A stretch of DNA of 64,000 nucleotides from Halorubellus sp034808145. Its GTDB lineage: Archaea > Halobacteriota > Halobacteria > Halobacteriales > Natrialbaceae. The stretch covers positions 62,001-126,000 of the forward strand of contig NZ_JAXHGM010000009.1 of assembly GCF_034808145.1 (NCBI RefSeq). The letters run 5' to 3'. Position 1 is the first letter of the stretch. Every line of letters begins with the position of its first letter. Below the pieces are notes generated by a model. The model saw only the letters and a program-made list of their open reading frames with translations. It searched no databases and was not told where the DNA came from. Positions 43,937 to 54,479 of the stretch are shown here, piece after piece. Both the position numbers and the translations under genes were made by a program.

Positions 43937-44067
43937 CACGCCCACCAACGAAACACAACGTCGAACCATCTCTCAGACCACCAACACGCGATACAGCGCT
44001 CGCTCCACCCGCCTACAGCCCTGCTGTAACCCGACAGCCCGTATCCCCGGACTCTCATGCCGGAGTT

Positions 44068-47000
44068 ATTTCAACCCGTCACCGGTCCTGCTGTAACTCG
44101 ACGGCTTCGGACGGTCCGACGACTGGGTTCGTTTCAACCCGTCTACGGTCCTGCTGTAACTGCTGTCACCTCGCCGAGTGTCGCCGCGTCTAGCTCGCTT
44201 CAACCCGTCTACGGTCCTGCTGTAACAGTACACGCCGCGCGTCGACCACACCGCCGACGGGAAGCTTCAACCCGTCTACGGTCCTGCTGTAACCTCGTCG
44301 ACCGCCAGGTACTTCGACGGAACTGGCTTCGCTTCAACCCGTCTACGGTCCTGCTGTAACCTCGTCGACCGCCAGGTACTTCGACGGAACTGGCTTCGCT
44401 TCAACCCGTCTACGGTCCTGCTGTAACGCGAATCTCGTCGGCCAGGTCGCCGGCGTCGACGCTTCAACCCGTCTACGGTCCTGCTGTAACGCTCGAATGC
44501 GTCTGCTGTGACGACGACGGTCGGACGCTTCAACCCGTCTACGGTCCTGCTGTAACGAGACGGGTGGCGTCATCGCGCCGGAGCGCGCTCGCAGCTTCAA
44601 CCCGTCTACGGTCCTGCTGTAACGAAGCACGTGACGATGTACGCGGAGGGGCTGGTTGCTTCAACCCGTCTACGGTCCTGCTGTAACGTCGCCGCACTCC
44701 GCACCAGCAGTAGCGAAGATGTCGCGCTTCAACCCGTCTACGGTCCTGCTGTAACGCGATCGCGGCGTCAGTACCCATGCTCCTCGAGGCTTCAACCCGT
44801 CTACGGTCCTGCTGTAACGTGGACGCCGCGCGCTACGTCCGCATCCACGAAGACGCTTCAACCCGTCTACGGTCCTGCTGTAACGCCGGGTCCGTGATAT
44901 TCAGCGTCTCGTTCGTAATCGCTTCAACCCGTCTACGGTCCTGCTGTAACGACAGGTGGAATGGTTTCTCGTCCCATTCATCATTGCTTCAACCCGTCTA
45001 CGGTCCTGCTGTAACCCGCAATCACCTGCCAGACCTGCCGGACAGGGTGTGCTTCAACCCGTCTACGGTCCTGCTGTAACGCGTCAAATCTACTCTGACA
45101 CAAATCATGGGAGTTGCTTCAACCCGTCTACGGTCCTGCTGTAACGTAGTTCAACCAGTCAAGCGCGTCGTCGTCGAGGATGCTTCAACCCGTCTACGGT
45201 CCTGCTGTAACGGGAACTCCGTCGGGGAGGGGTGCGATTTGTAGCTGCTTCAACCCGTCTACGGTCCTGCTGTAACCTCGTAGCGGTACTCTTGCTCCTC
45301 GCCGTCGCGGTGCTTCAACCCGTCTACGGTCCTGCTGTAACTCGAGGTGCCAGCGAACGGCGCGACCGTGGAGGTGCTTCAACCCGTCTACGGTCCTGCT
45401 GTAACGGGTCGCTCTACGCGAGTGACCCCGAGCGCTCGCCGCTTCAACCCGTCTACGGTCCTGCTGTAACGTGGTGTTAGCGACCAGGACAACATGGAAG
45501 CGGTCGCTTCAACCCGTCTACGGTCCTGCTGTAACAACAAAACTATCCCGGTCCTGCACGAGCATCGTGACAGCTTCAACCCGTCTACGGTCCTGCTGTA
45601 ACGCGCGGTGCTGGAGCAGGTCGAGACCCGGTAGTCGCTTCAACCCGTCTACGGTCCTGCTGTAACGGTCTTTGGTCACCGGTCGCCACGAAGTTCGGGG
45701 TGCTTCAACCCGTCTACGGTCCTGCTGTAACGCCTGGAGGCGGCGACGTACGACGGCGGTCACGCGCTGCTTCAACCCGTCTACGGTCCTGCTGTAACGC
45801 AGTCCGGCTGTTTTACTTCTTCTATCCTGTCGGCTGCTTCAACCCGTCTACGGTCCTGCTGTAACAAGGGCGCGGAGGCGGCGGACGCCGACGCGTTCGC
45901 GAAGTTCCTGAAGCTTCAACCCGTCTACGGTCCTGCTGTAACAAAGCTATCCCACTGGTAGGCACAGGTTGTGCTCAGCTTCAACCCGTCTACGGTCCTG
46001 CTGTAACGTCGCGTGCCGGGCCAGCTCCGGCTCGGCTTTGTGGCCGCTTCAACCCGTCTACGGTCCTGCTGTAACGGAAGTCGCGACGACACGAACACAA
46101 GTGAGACTGAGCTTCAACCCGTCTACGGTCCTGCTGTAACGGGTGACGCAAGGACCTCAGACCACCCACCAGCATTTGCTTCAACCCGTCTACGGTCCTG
46201 CTGTAACACGAACGGGAACAGCCACATCAAAGCCGAACTGGGCCGCTTCAACCCGTCTACGGTCCTGCTGTAACCCGGGGTGGGGGACCACGACGACAGC
46301 CTACGAGGGCGCGCTTCAACCCGTCTACGGTCCTGCTGTAACCGTAGCCGCTCGCGTACTCTTGGGCGCGCCGAATGACGCTTCAACCCGTCTACGGTCC
46401 TGCTGTAACTTTCAGATATTCGAGGCGGCGCACGAAAAACTGCGGCGCTTCAACCCGTCTACGGTCCTGCTGTAACCGTTCGAGCACGAAGGCGAGCGGT
46501 TCGTGGCGAAGCTGCTTCAACCCGTCTACGGTCCTGCTGTAACTCGGCGATACGGTCCGGCCCTGTGTGGGTACGTGCGCTTCAACCCGTCTACGGTCCT
46601 GCTGTAACGCGCGAGCTCATGGAGCGCGACCCCCGGAACGAGGACGCTTCAACCCGTCTACGGTCCTGCTGTAACTCTACCGGGCAGTAGTAGTCTGTCA
46701 TGCTTTCTCGCTTCAACCCGTCTACGGTCCTGCTGTAACAGGAGCTTGCGGGTGAGGTAAACGCCGCAGACCGTGCGCTTCAACCCGTCTACGGTCCTGC
46801 TGTAACACAGACCGCGCGACAGCCTCGTCGGTCGACCCGGCCGCGCTTCAACCCGTCTACGGTCCTGCTGTAACACAGACCGCGCGACAGCCTCGTCGGT
46901 CGACCCGGCCGCGCTTCAACCCGTCTACGGTCCTGCTGTAACACGTCCGGAACTTCGTCCGCGTCGATCTCGAACGCGCTTCAACCCGTCTACGGTCCTG

Positions 47001-49317
47001 CTGTAACAGGGCCAGCTTGGGCCGTCCTCCCGTCTGTCTGCTCTGCTTCAACCCGTCTACGGTCCTGCTGTAACGTGTTTCGGACGCTATTCGCTTGTCG
47101 TTCGTTCGTGGCTTCAACCCGTCTACGGTCCTGCTGTAACATAATTGCCGTTCTCGGTGTGATTGACTCTCGGGGTGCTTCAACCCGTCTACGGTCCTGC
47201 TGTAACTTCTTCGCGAGCTTCCCACTGCTGGGGCGTGAGTGCGCTTCAACCCGTCTACGGTCCTGCTGTAACGCCGGGAGGAAGTCATCGGTGGGTTGGT
47301 CGGCGATGCTTCAACCCGTCTACGGTCCTGCTGTAACCGCCAGAGAAACCGGCCCAATGGGGTTCGTATAGTATGCTTCAACCCGTCTACGGTCCTGCTG
47401 TAACACGTCGTCGGCGTCCACCCACCGCCATCCGTGAGTGCTTCAACCCGTCTACGGTCCTGCTGTAACGCTCCGCGCTCTGGATGTCTTCGAGTACGTG
47501 GTCGCTTCAACCCGTCTACGGTCCTGCTGTAACTCTCGTCGTACTCGGGGTCTTCGCTCCCGTCAGGGTCGCTTCAACCCGTCTACGGTCCTGCTGTAAC
47601 GCGGCGCCGTGAAGCAATCGCTTGCCGCCTACGACGCTTCAACCCGTCTACGGTCCTGCTGTAACCGTCTCCAACACCTGCGCGCCGCGCCCCCGGATTC
47701 GGCTTCAACCCGTCTACGGTCCTGCTGTAACGGGAGTGATCATCACCGCGCTCCTGCTCCCGATCCTGCTTCAACCCGTCTACGGTCCTGCTGTAACAAA
47801 GGGTTACGTCGAGAAACACCCTGACTATTCTTCGCTTCAACCCGTCTACGGTCCTGCTGTAACCTGTGTCTTCGCCAACAGCGCCCGCTTCACGTCAGCG
47901 CTTCAACCCGTCTACGGTCCTGCTGTAACGGCCCGATCCAGTCGCGAGCCACGGCTCGTGCACGTCGCTTCAACCCGTCTACGGTCCTGCTGTAACCGTC
48001 GTTGTGCAACCAGTCTGGTGCGTTCATTGAAGCTTCAACCCGTCTACGGTCCTGCTGTAACTCGTCGGCTACCTGCCGCGGGAGTATCGAATACTCGCTT
48101 CAACCCGTCTACGGTCCTGCTGTAACCGCAGACGACGCTGGCCGTGGCGCTCGGCGGGCTCGCTTCAACCCGTCTACGGTCCTGCTGTAACTAAGACCGG
48201 GCAACGGGTGATGGATCGCGCCGAGGAGCTTCAACCCGTCTACGGTCCTGCTGTAACCTCGAGGAGGTCCTCGGATTCAGTTTATTCAAAGACGCTTCAA
48301 CCCGTCTACGGTCCTGCTGTAACGCGAACGCTCTCGGGATGCAGGACGCGCAGGAGGCGCTTCAACCCGTCTACGGTCCTGCTGTAACGGAGAACGGGTT
48401 GTTTCGAGTCTGGGACATGGGTGGGCTTCAACCCGTCTACGGTCCTGCTGTAACCCCGCTCTCGACTTGCACGCGCCGATTCGACAAGTCCGCTTCAACC
48501 CGTCTACGGTCCTGCTGTAACTATCAATTGCTACGACTGAACCGGACGTATTAAACTTGCTTCAACCCGTCTACGGTCCTGCTGTAACCACCTGCGACTA
48601 TCCAGGCCGCGACGACTAAGAGAGGCTTCAACCCGTCTACGGTCCTGCTGTAACGACGTCGGATAGATTGGAGACATGAGCCTTATGCCACGCTTCAACC
48701 CGTCTACGGTCCTGCTGTAACCAGATATTCGACGCCCTCCAAGTCCTCGGAAATGAGGCTTCAACCCGTCTACGGTCCTGCTGTAACACGTGTTCGCTCC
48801 GAACTCGTCGGGGTCGGCCGACTGCTTCAACCCGTCTACGGTCCTGCTGTAACGTCGTCGGGGGAGCGGTTCTCGGGGTACTTCGGGTAGCTTCAACCCG
48901 TCTACGGTCCTGCTGTAACGGTCGCGTCGGCGAGGTCGTCCTGCTTCGACTCCATGCTTCAACCCGTCTACGGTCCTGCTGTAACAGGGAACTGGCGGCG
49001 ATGACTGCCGATCAAGAGGGGCTTCAACCCGTCTACGGTCCTGCTGTAACCCGATACGATTCGCCCGGCGTCACCGCGTTGTCCGTGCTTCAACCCGTCT
49101 ACGGTCCTGCTGTAACCGAGGACGCGATGCTGGTGGCTCACCACCAGTCTTCGCTTCAACCCGTCTACGGTCCTGCTGTAACAGTGAGTCCAACGACTTG
49201 GAACTCGCGTCGGTCAACGCCGCTTCAACCCGTCTACGGTCCTGCTGTAACCGAACAGCGTCACGACGCCCTCCACGCCGTTCTCGTGCTTCAACCCGTC
49301 TACGGTCCTGCTGTAAC
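44068..49317 (-). CRISPR. CRISPR array 1, 80 repeats
   Basis: I counted 80 copies of a 30-base repeat. On the plus strand it begins GCTTCAACCCGTC and ends CCTGCTGTAAC; on the transcribed strand it ends GGTTGAAGC, giving the usual I-B crRNA handle. Spacers are mostly 33-39 bases. The left-most repeat (44068-44097) is degenerate, so this is the old end, and transcription runs from the leader at 49318 leftwards. Two spacers are each present twice in neighbouring positions (44294-44330 and 44361-44397; 46807-46844 and 46875-46912). One spacer (45866-45912) is 47 bases long. Confidence 0.97.
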
Positions 49318-49429
49318 CATCCCCGATTTGGGGGTGTGAGACTATCTAACGGCTCTTTACACTCAAGGATTTCCATCGACCCTCGATTCTGGGTCTACCC
49401 CCGGGGGGTTGATGGAAACGGAGTGGCGT
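49318..49429 (-). promoter_or_regulatory. Leader of CRISPR array 1
   Basis: Between the newest repeat and cas2. The stretch 49361-49420 is the reverse complement of 59284-59345 beside array 2, sharing GATTTCCATCGACCCTCGAT and the CCCCCGGGGGG block. It should contain the array promoter and the integration signals. Confidence 0.75.
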
Positions 49430-49690
49430 TCAGGTGAAGCGACTGTCCGGGTCGTCGGTATCGCCGTAGGTAGTGTGGTCCACGAAGCCAACGGCATCGG
49501 CTTCGAAGATGATGATGGAGTCCTCGGGAATCAGTTTGGATTCGATGTCGTGCTTGACGTCCTCGAGCTGTCCGGGAGTGAGGTCACCGTAGAAGACGGA
49601 GTACTGAATGTGGTTCAGACGTTTTCGCAGGAGTTTACGGTAGATGCTGGTTCGGTCGGCGGGAACGTCGTAGACGACGAGCACGAACAT
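49430..49690 (-). CDS. cas2: Cas2
   Basis: 86 residues from MFVLVVYDVPADRTSIYRKL, with the beta-1 strand Asp of VVYDV, a ferredoxin-like fold pattern and the QYSVFYGDLT segment typical of Cas2. It forms the spacer-integration complex with Cas1. The ATG at 49690 overlaps the cas1 stop by one base, a better fit than the TTG at 49699. It lies next to the leader of array 1. Confidence 0.95.
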   Translation of the reverse strand: MFVLVVYDVPADRTSIYRKLLRKRLNHIQYSVFYGDLTPGQLEDVKHDIESKLIPEDSIIIFEADAVGFVDHTTYGDTDDPDSRFT

Positions 49691-50685
49691 CACCACCAAC
49701 GCTCCGTCGGATGATAGTCCTCACCGGTGAGAATGTGTTTCTTGAGACTGTAGACATCGGTCTGGACGAGCGTCTTGTAGCTGACGTGGCGATTCAGGCG
49801 TGGATGTTCAACGGTCTCGTCCAATGTCTCTTCGTACTCTTTGAGCACAGTCTTCCGCCCGGATTCTGTGAGGAGACACCCATCGAGGTCGGTTTCGAAG
49901 TCATCGAGAGTCAGTTGCTGGCGGTTGACGAGTCGGAAGAGGATGCGGTCCGCGAGGATCGGTTTGAAGATGTCGGCGATGTCGAGGGACAGCGTGAACC
50001 GGCGTTCACCGGGTTCGTGGACGTAACCGATTGTTGGGTCGAGGGCAGTCTTTCTGATTGCTGCGACGCACGTGGTGTACGTCATCGAGTTGAGGAATGA
50101 GATGAGAGCGTTGGTCTCGTTGGTGGGTGGATTGTACTCGCGAGTGGAGAACTCAAATGGATCGCTGAGGATACTGTCGAAACAGCCGTAGTAGTGTTTC
50201 CGTGCTTGGGCTTCGACCCCGCGAAGGTCGTCTATTGTTGGTGCCGAGGCGGCGTCGGCTTTGAGTGCGTCGAGTGTCTCCAGTTCGGTGCTGAAGTTGC
50301 CCCGGGTGTCGTGATAGTACCGGAGGTTAGTCCGCATGTTGTGGATGCTGGCAGCGATGATGTCTTGGCCGATGGTTTGGCGGCGGTCGGTGTCGTCGTA
50401 GGCGCGGACTTGTTCGACGACGGTCTGACCTGAGATGTGGTCGCGTTTTGGGAGGTAGGAGCCGTTGTAGTAGTCGTTCCAGCCGAAGACGTGGAGGGGG
50501 ACGCCGTGATCGTTGAGGAGGCCGAGGCAGCGAGTGTTGAACGTGATTTGGCCGTGGAGGTAGATGTTGTCGACGTTTTCGACGGGGAGGTGTTTGGTTT
50601 CGCCGTCGAGGGTGTCGATGCGGAGGGTGTTTTCGTTGCGAGTGAGGTCACCGTCGGCGAAGATGTGGTGGTTGGGTTTGGGCAT
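49690..50685 (-). CDS. cas1: Cas1
   Basis: 331 residues, normal length. The integrase residues are visible: Glu in RGVEAQARKHYY (about 150), His in GYVHEPGERRFTLSLD (about 217) and Asp in DIADIFKP (about 232). It inserts new spacers beside the leader. It lies between cas4 and cas2 in one minus-strand operon. Confidence 0.97.
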   Translation of the reverse strand: MPKPNHHIFADGDLTRNENTLRIDTLDGETKHLPVENVDNIYLHGQITFNTRCLGLLNDHGVPLHVFGWNDYYNGSYLPKRDHISGQTVVEQVRAYDDTDRRQTIGQDIIAASIHNMRTNLRYYHDTRGNFSTELETLDALKADAASAPTIDDLRGVEAQARKHYYGCFDSILSDPFEFSTREYNPPTNETNALISFLNSMTYTTCVAAIRKTALDPTIGYVHEPGERRFTLSLDIADIFKPILADRILFRLVNRQQLTLDDFETDLDGCLLTESGRKTVLKEYEETLDETVEHPRLNRHVSYKTLVQTDVYSLKKHILTGEDYHPTERWW

Positions 50686-50691
50686 GGGTGG

Positions 50692-51258
50692 TTACATCCA
50701 GCAGAGGTCTTGGTAGAGGCAGGCGTCGCAGACCGGTTTCTTCTCGAGTGGTGGTGGGGTGGCGTCGTCGAGGATGTCGATGATGTCGGTGAGGATGGTT
50801 TGGATGTGGTCTTTGTTCTCGGATGTGAGTTCGATGCGTTCGCGTTTGCGTTCGGTTGGAAAGGCGAGGACGCCATCGCGTTGAATGTCGAGGATTTCGT
50901 CGAGATACCAGAGGTAGTAGAGGAGTTGGTTACGTGCTGGGTCGGTTAGTGAGGATGAGACTTTGACCTCCATGATGTCGCCGGAGTCAAGGACGTCGAT
51001 CTGGATGCTGCCGTTGAGCTGGAAGGAATCGCGTTTGTCGCGGTAGCTGGTCTCGTCGACGTGGGTACCGCGGCGGATGTTGACTGAGTCCCGGTCGATG
51101 TCGATGCCGCGGGACATGAACCAGAGCTCTCGCTCACAGACGGTATAGTACTGCACCATCAGCCCCGTGATAGTGTGCCGGAAGGATCTGTGTGGGTGGC
51201 GTTCAGCGGCGATAAATGAACCAAGGGCTGAGTTTTGTGGACTTTCGGTGGTCGTCAT
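50692..51258 (-). CDS. cas4: Cas4 nuclease
   Basis: 188 residues from MTTTES at 51258; an ATG at 51315 would add a non-family extension. Features are the first Cys in TVCERELWF, the Asp of QIDVLDSGD, the E-x-K of MEVKVSS, the QLLYYLWYL helix and the C-terminal cluster CDACLYQDLC that completes the iron-sulfur site. It trims prespacers and selects PAM orientation. First gene of the adaptation operon, divergent from cas6. Confidence 0.96.
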   Translation of the reverse strand: MTTTESPQNSALGSFIAAERHPHRSFRHTITGLMVQYYTVCERELWFMSRGIDIDRDSVNIRRGTHVDETSYRDKRDSFQLNGSIQIDVLDSGDIMEVKVSSSLTDPARNQLLYYLWYLDEILDIQRDGVLAFPTERKRERIELTSENKDHIQTILTDIIDILDDATPPPLEKKPVCDACLYQDLCWM

Positions 51259-51471
51259 TGGGTATGAGTACTTCGTGAAGCAGATGTATATTGATACAAA
51301 CGCTTGGGGAATCAAGCCATGACGGATTTGTTGGAATTAACCCCACTGGGTAGACGCGAGCTTCACTTTCACTCTGGGCCGGAAGTTATTATTATCCACA
51401 TACGCACTATCAGGTGTCGTTGATATGAATATCAAATTACAGCTGGTTGGACTCCCACTCGCCACCAATCA
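51259..51471. promoter_or_regulatory. Divergent promoter region between cas4 and cas6
   Basis: 213 bases separating the adaptation operon from the interference operon. It is AT-richer than either side (ATTATTATCCACATA at 51388-51402) and must hold the promoters of both. No distinct operator was recognised. Confidence 0.5.
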
Positions 51472-52290
51472 ATGCGCTTGTTGATACGCCTCCGCGCCCG
51501 CAGAGACGGCGTCTACGATACCGCCTACCACCGTGGACTCGCAGGGCGCATCTGGCAAACGCTCGAAGACACACCGTTCGACAACAATCACGACACCGAC
51601 AATCCCAACGGGATTGCGTTCAGCAACGTCTTCCCGTTCGGTGACTTCGAAGAAGGCGACCAACGCAACGTCCTCGTCGCTGCAACCAACGACGACGTCC
51701 TCCATGCAATCGGCGCGGACCTCATCGAGAACCGCGAATTCAACGTCAAAGAGATGCCGTTCGAGGTCGACGAAATCACCGGCGTCGAACCTGACGTCGG
51801 CGAACCCGGCACCCACGGCGTCCTCGAATGCGCTACGGGTCTCGTCGTCCGCATCCCACCATCGCGCTTCGACGAGTACGGTATCGATGTCGACAGCGAC
51901 GCAGCGGAGTTCTGGAAACCAGAACACACTCTGGACCCACTCCAGACACAACTCGAGAACAACCTCGACCGAAAGCACTCACTCTACCAGCCAGACTACC
52001 TCCCTGGCCCAAGCGACGTCGACGGCGACCTCTTCACCGACTACGAACTCATCAAGACGTACTCCCTGCCCGTGACAGTCACCGAGAACGTCGAACAAAC
52101 CTACATCCTCAGCAAGTTCCGGTTCCACTATCGGGTCCGCGATGACGACCATCGCCGGCATCTCAACCTCGCACTCGACGCCGGACTCGGGGAACGCAAC
52201 AGCCTCGGATTCGGATTCGTGAACGTCCGCGAAGATCAGAAGGAACCGCCCACGGCCGGACAGGCGTCTGCCCGAGGTGCGGACTCGTGA
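51472..52290 (+). CDS. cas6: Cas6 crRNA-processing endonuclease
   Basis: 272 residues from MRLLIRLRARRDGVYDTAYH, a RAMP protein with two ferredoxin-like folds and the C-terminal Gly-rich loop GLGERNSLGFGFV. It cuts pre-crRNA within each repeat to leave the GTTGAAGC-type 5' handle. A catalytic His is likely in the N-terminal part (YHRGLAGRIW). The stop overlaps the GTG start of cas8b. Confidence 0.93.
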   Translation: MRLLIRLRARRDGVYDTAYHRGLAGRIWQTLEDTPFDNNHDTDNPNGIAFSNVFPFGDFEEGDQRNVLVAATNDDVLHAIGADLIENREFNVKEMPFEVDEITGVEPDVGEPGTHGVLECATGLVVRIPPSRFDEYGIDVDSDAAEFWKPEHTLDPLQTQLENNLDRKHSLYQPDYLPGPSDVDGDLFTDYELIKTYSLPVTVTENVEQTYILSKFRFHYRVRDDDHRRHLNLALDAGLGERNSLGFGFVNVREDQKEPPTAGQASARGADS

Positions 52291-54458
52291 CCACACAGGA
52301 ATTCGACGAGGAAGCCTTCGAGTGCCCGTTCGAGACGGTGTCGTCACTTCGGCGCGTCCAAACACTCTACGGCGCGATGGCAGAAGCCGTCGGGACACAC
52401 GGTGAGCAACTGATCCACGACGACTTCCAAGTGTACGTCACGCCAGGCGAGCTCGACGGCTTCGTCGCCGAAGACAGCGGGGTCGACGCCAACTCGCTGG
52501 TGACCGTCCACGTCGACCTCACCACCGACACCCCTAGCCTGGAGGGGGTTTCCATTCGGCCGCTCCGCGAAGACCTGGTCGCACGCCTGGGTTTCTCTCG
52601 CTATCCGTGGGGGCGTGGTATCGACAACAGTATCACGCGACGCGGAGCGAAAGGCGGGTCGACGCGGTCGACGATGCAGACGTACTGTGTGGACTGTCTG
52701 GAACGCTGGACGAACGCCGACGGCCGCGAGCCAGCAGTCGGTCGAATTGCCGAGGAACACCCGGACGGCTGGATTATCAAAGCGCTGCAAGCATTGGGCC
52801 AGCAAGATAATATCGAAGAACGCATCGAATCCGAACTGAAGGCCGAAATCGATGCAGAGGCCAGTCCTCGAGTTGTCGCAACAGTCGCCCTCCGACTGGA
52901 CCCCGAGGACCTTTCAAAGCCCACAGTCGGCGATCCGCTTGACGGCGAGTACTATCCCGGCCAACTACACGTACTGAATGCGGGGATGCAAGCGCGAAAG
53001 GAGGAGAAACTCGCGCGAAAGAACCTCCCTGATAGCGCCCCGCCATCGCGAGGGACGAGCAGCTGTCTCGTCACCGGCGAGACCGACGACGTATTCGGCA
53101 CGGCGGAAGACCCCCTCGCGTTGTTCACCGTCCAACACACTGAGAAGTTCCCACGCCTCGAGAAGTCCGAGTCCTGGCGGACACATCCAATCAGCTCGAA
53201 GGCAGCACTCTTCGTGCAATCAGGCGCATCGCTTATCGACCAATGCCGAACCACGCGTGGTGGTCGAAGCGTGTACACCATCCCATACACGACCACCGTC
53301 TCGGAGGAGTCCGCTGCAAATATCTACGCGATCATTCGTGACACTGATACCGAGACCCAGGCGGCGATGGCGAAACTCCAACGACGCGCCGAGGATCATC
53401 CGGAGTTTGATTCCGACCTCCGCTTCTACCTGCTCTCGGTGCGGAACGACAGTGGCGACATCAACGTGCTCCACGAACAGCCGGATGCGACCATCACGCC
53501 TGCCCGCACAATCGCCGACCACCACGTCGGCGTCACGAACAGTTCGACGTTCAACGCTGTCGCGGGCTTCCGGCAACCAGCGGACTGGGCGCCAATCGCT
53601 GTCGGCACAACCCCAGACATGGTCGCCGAGTCGATTGTCTCCGGACGCTACGCGTGGGGGACTGTTTCGGAGAACGACGCAGATGCCCCACCGATTGACG
53701 CGGCGAGCGAATGGCTCACGTACTCGCTCATCGCTGGCGATTCGATCCCGGTCGACCGCCTCCTTGACGAATACATCACGCGACTTAATCAGGAACGTAC
53801 CAGCGACGACGACGACCGCCTGTCGGAGAACCACCTGAAAGCACAGTACGCGCAACTCCAGGCGCTCGCCGGCGCCGGCAAACTGCACGCAACCACTCCA
53901 AAAGCAGACGGTCTCACCTCACCAGCACGCATGCACGACACCACTACAACCGACCCAGAGCTGCCACCAGTCGACCAGTTCGTCACCGACCACGATACCA
54001 TCCCACTCGACCCCATTCGAGAGTATCGACTCAACCGGTTCCTCGAGGAGCGCTCCGCGTTCGACGATACGGAACGTCGGAGCGCGTTCCTCGCCGGCGT
54101 CCTCGTCGGCCAGATTGCGACCCACCAAGCCGACAAGCGTGATATGAACCAGACCGCACTTGCGGCCCATCCCGCCGAGCGCATGAGTGGCCGTCGCATC
54201 CGACAGCTCGTCATCGACCTCGTCGACAAGGCCAACGTCTACGCGATGGACACTCCCGGCGACGGCTCACTCTTCCCGGAACTCGAGGACCGCGTCCCCG
54301 AAACACTCAGCGAGGCCCCCATGGAATCGTGGCAGCTCTCGAAGCAGGACCTCCGATTCCACTACGCACTCGGCCAGCTCTACGGCAAGCGCGCCCAATC
54401 CCGCGCCTACGACCTCCGAGAACAGCTTGCCGACGAAGCAGACATCGACACGAACTAA
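52287..54458 (+). CDS. cas8b: Cas8b large Cascade subunit (Csh1 type)
   Basis: 723 residues from GTG 52287. The order and content match haloarchaeal Cas8b: YPWGRGIDNSITRRGAKGG, a zinc-binding CVDCLERW, a Gly-rich SCLVTGETDD and a helical C-terminus (SGRRIRQLVIDLVDKANVYA) serving as the small-subunit part. It recognises the PAM and recruits Cas3. Translationally coupled to cas6. Confidence 0.93.
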   Translation: MTTQEFDEEAFECPFETVSSLRRVQTLYGAMAEAVGTHGEQLIHDDFQVYVTPGELDGFVAEDSGVDANSLVTVHVDLTTDTPSLEGVSIRPLREDLVARLGFSRYPWGRGIDNSITRRGAKGGSTRSTMQTYCVDCLERWTNADGREPAVGRIAEEHPDGWIIKALQALGQQDNIEERIESELKAEIDAEASPRVVATVALRLDPEDLSKPTVGDPLDGEYYPGQLHVLNAGMQARKEEKLARKNLPDSAPPSRGTSSCLVTGETDDVFGTAEDPLALFTVQHTEKFPRLEKSESWRTHPISSKAALFVQSGASLIDQCRTTRGGRSVYTIPYTTTVSEESAANIYAIIRDTDTETQAAMAKLQRRAEDHPEFDSDLRFYLLSVRNDSGDINVLHEQPDATITPARTIADHHVGVTNSSTFNAVAGFRQPADWAPIAVGTTPDMVAESIVSGRYAWGTVSENDADAPPIDAASEWLTYSLIAGDSIPVDRLLDEYITRLNQERTSDDDDRLSENHLKAQYAQLQALAGAGKLHATTPKADGLTSPARMHDTTTTDPELPPVDQFVTDHDTIPLDPIREYRLNRFLEERSAFDDTERRSAFLAGVLVGQIATHQADKRDMNQTALAAHPAERMSGRRIRQLVIDLVDKANVYAMDTPGDGSLFPELEDRVPETLSEAPMESWQLSKQDLRFHYALGQLYGKRAQSRAYDLREQLADEADIDTN

Positions 54459-54479
54459 CCGACCACAACTCAGCTACCC

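Noticed and set aside
44056..49437. Many ORFs through CRISPR array 1 with repeated LQPVYGPAVT, STRLRSCCN or QQDRRRVEA phrases
   Set aside because: They are translations of the CRISPR repeat; spacer-length changes shift the frame and no protein family is present.
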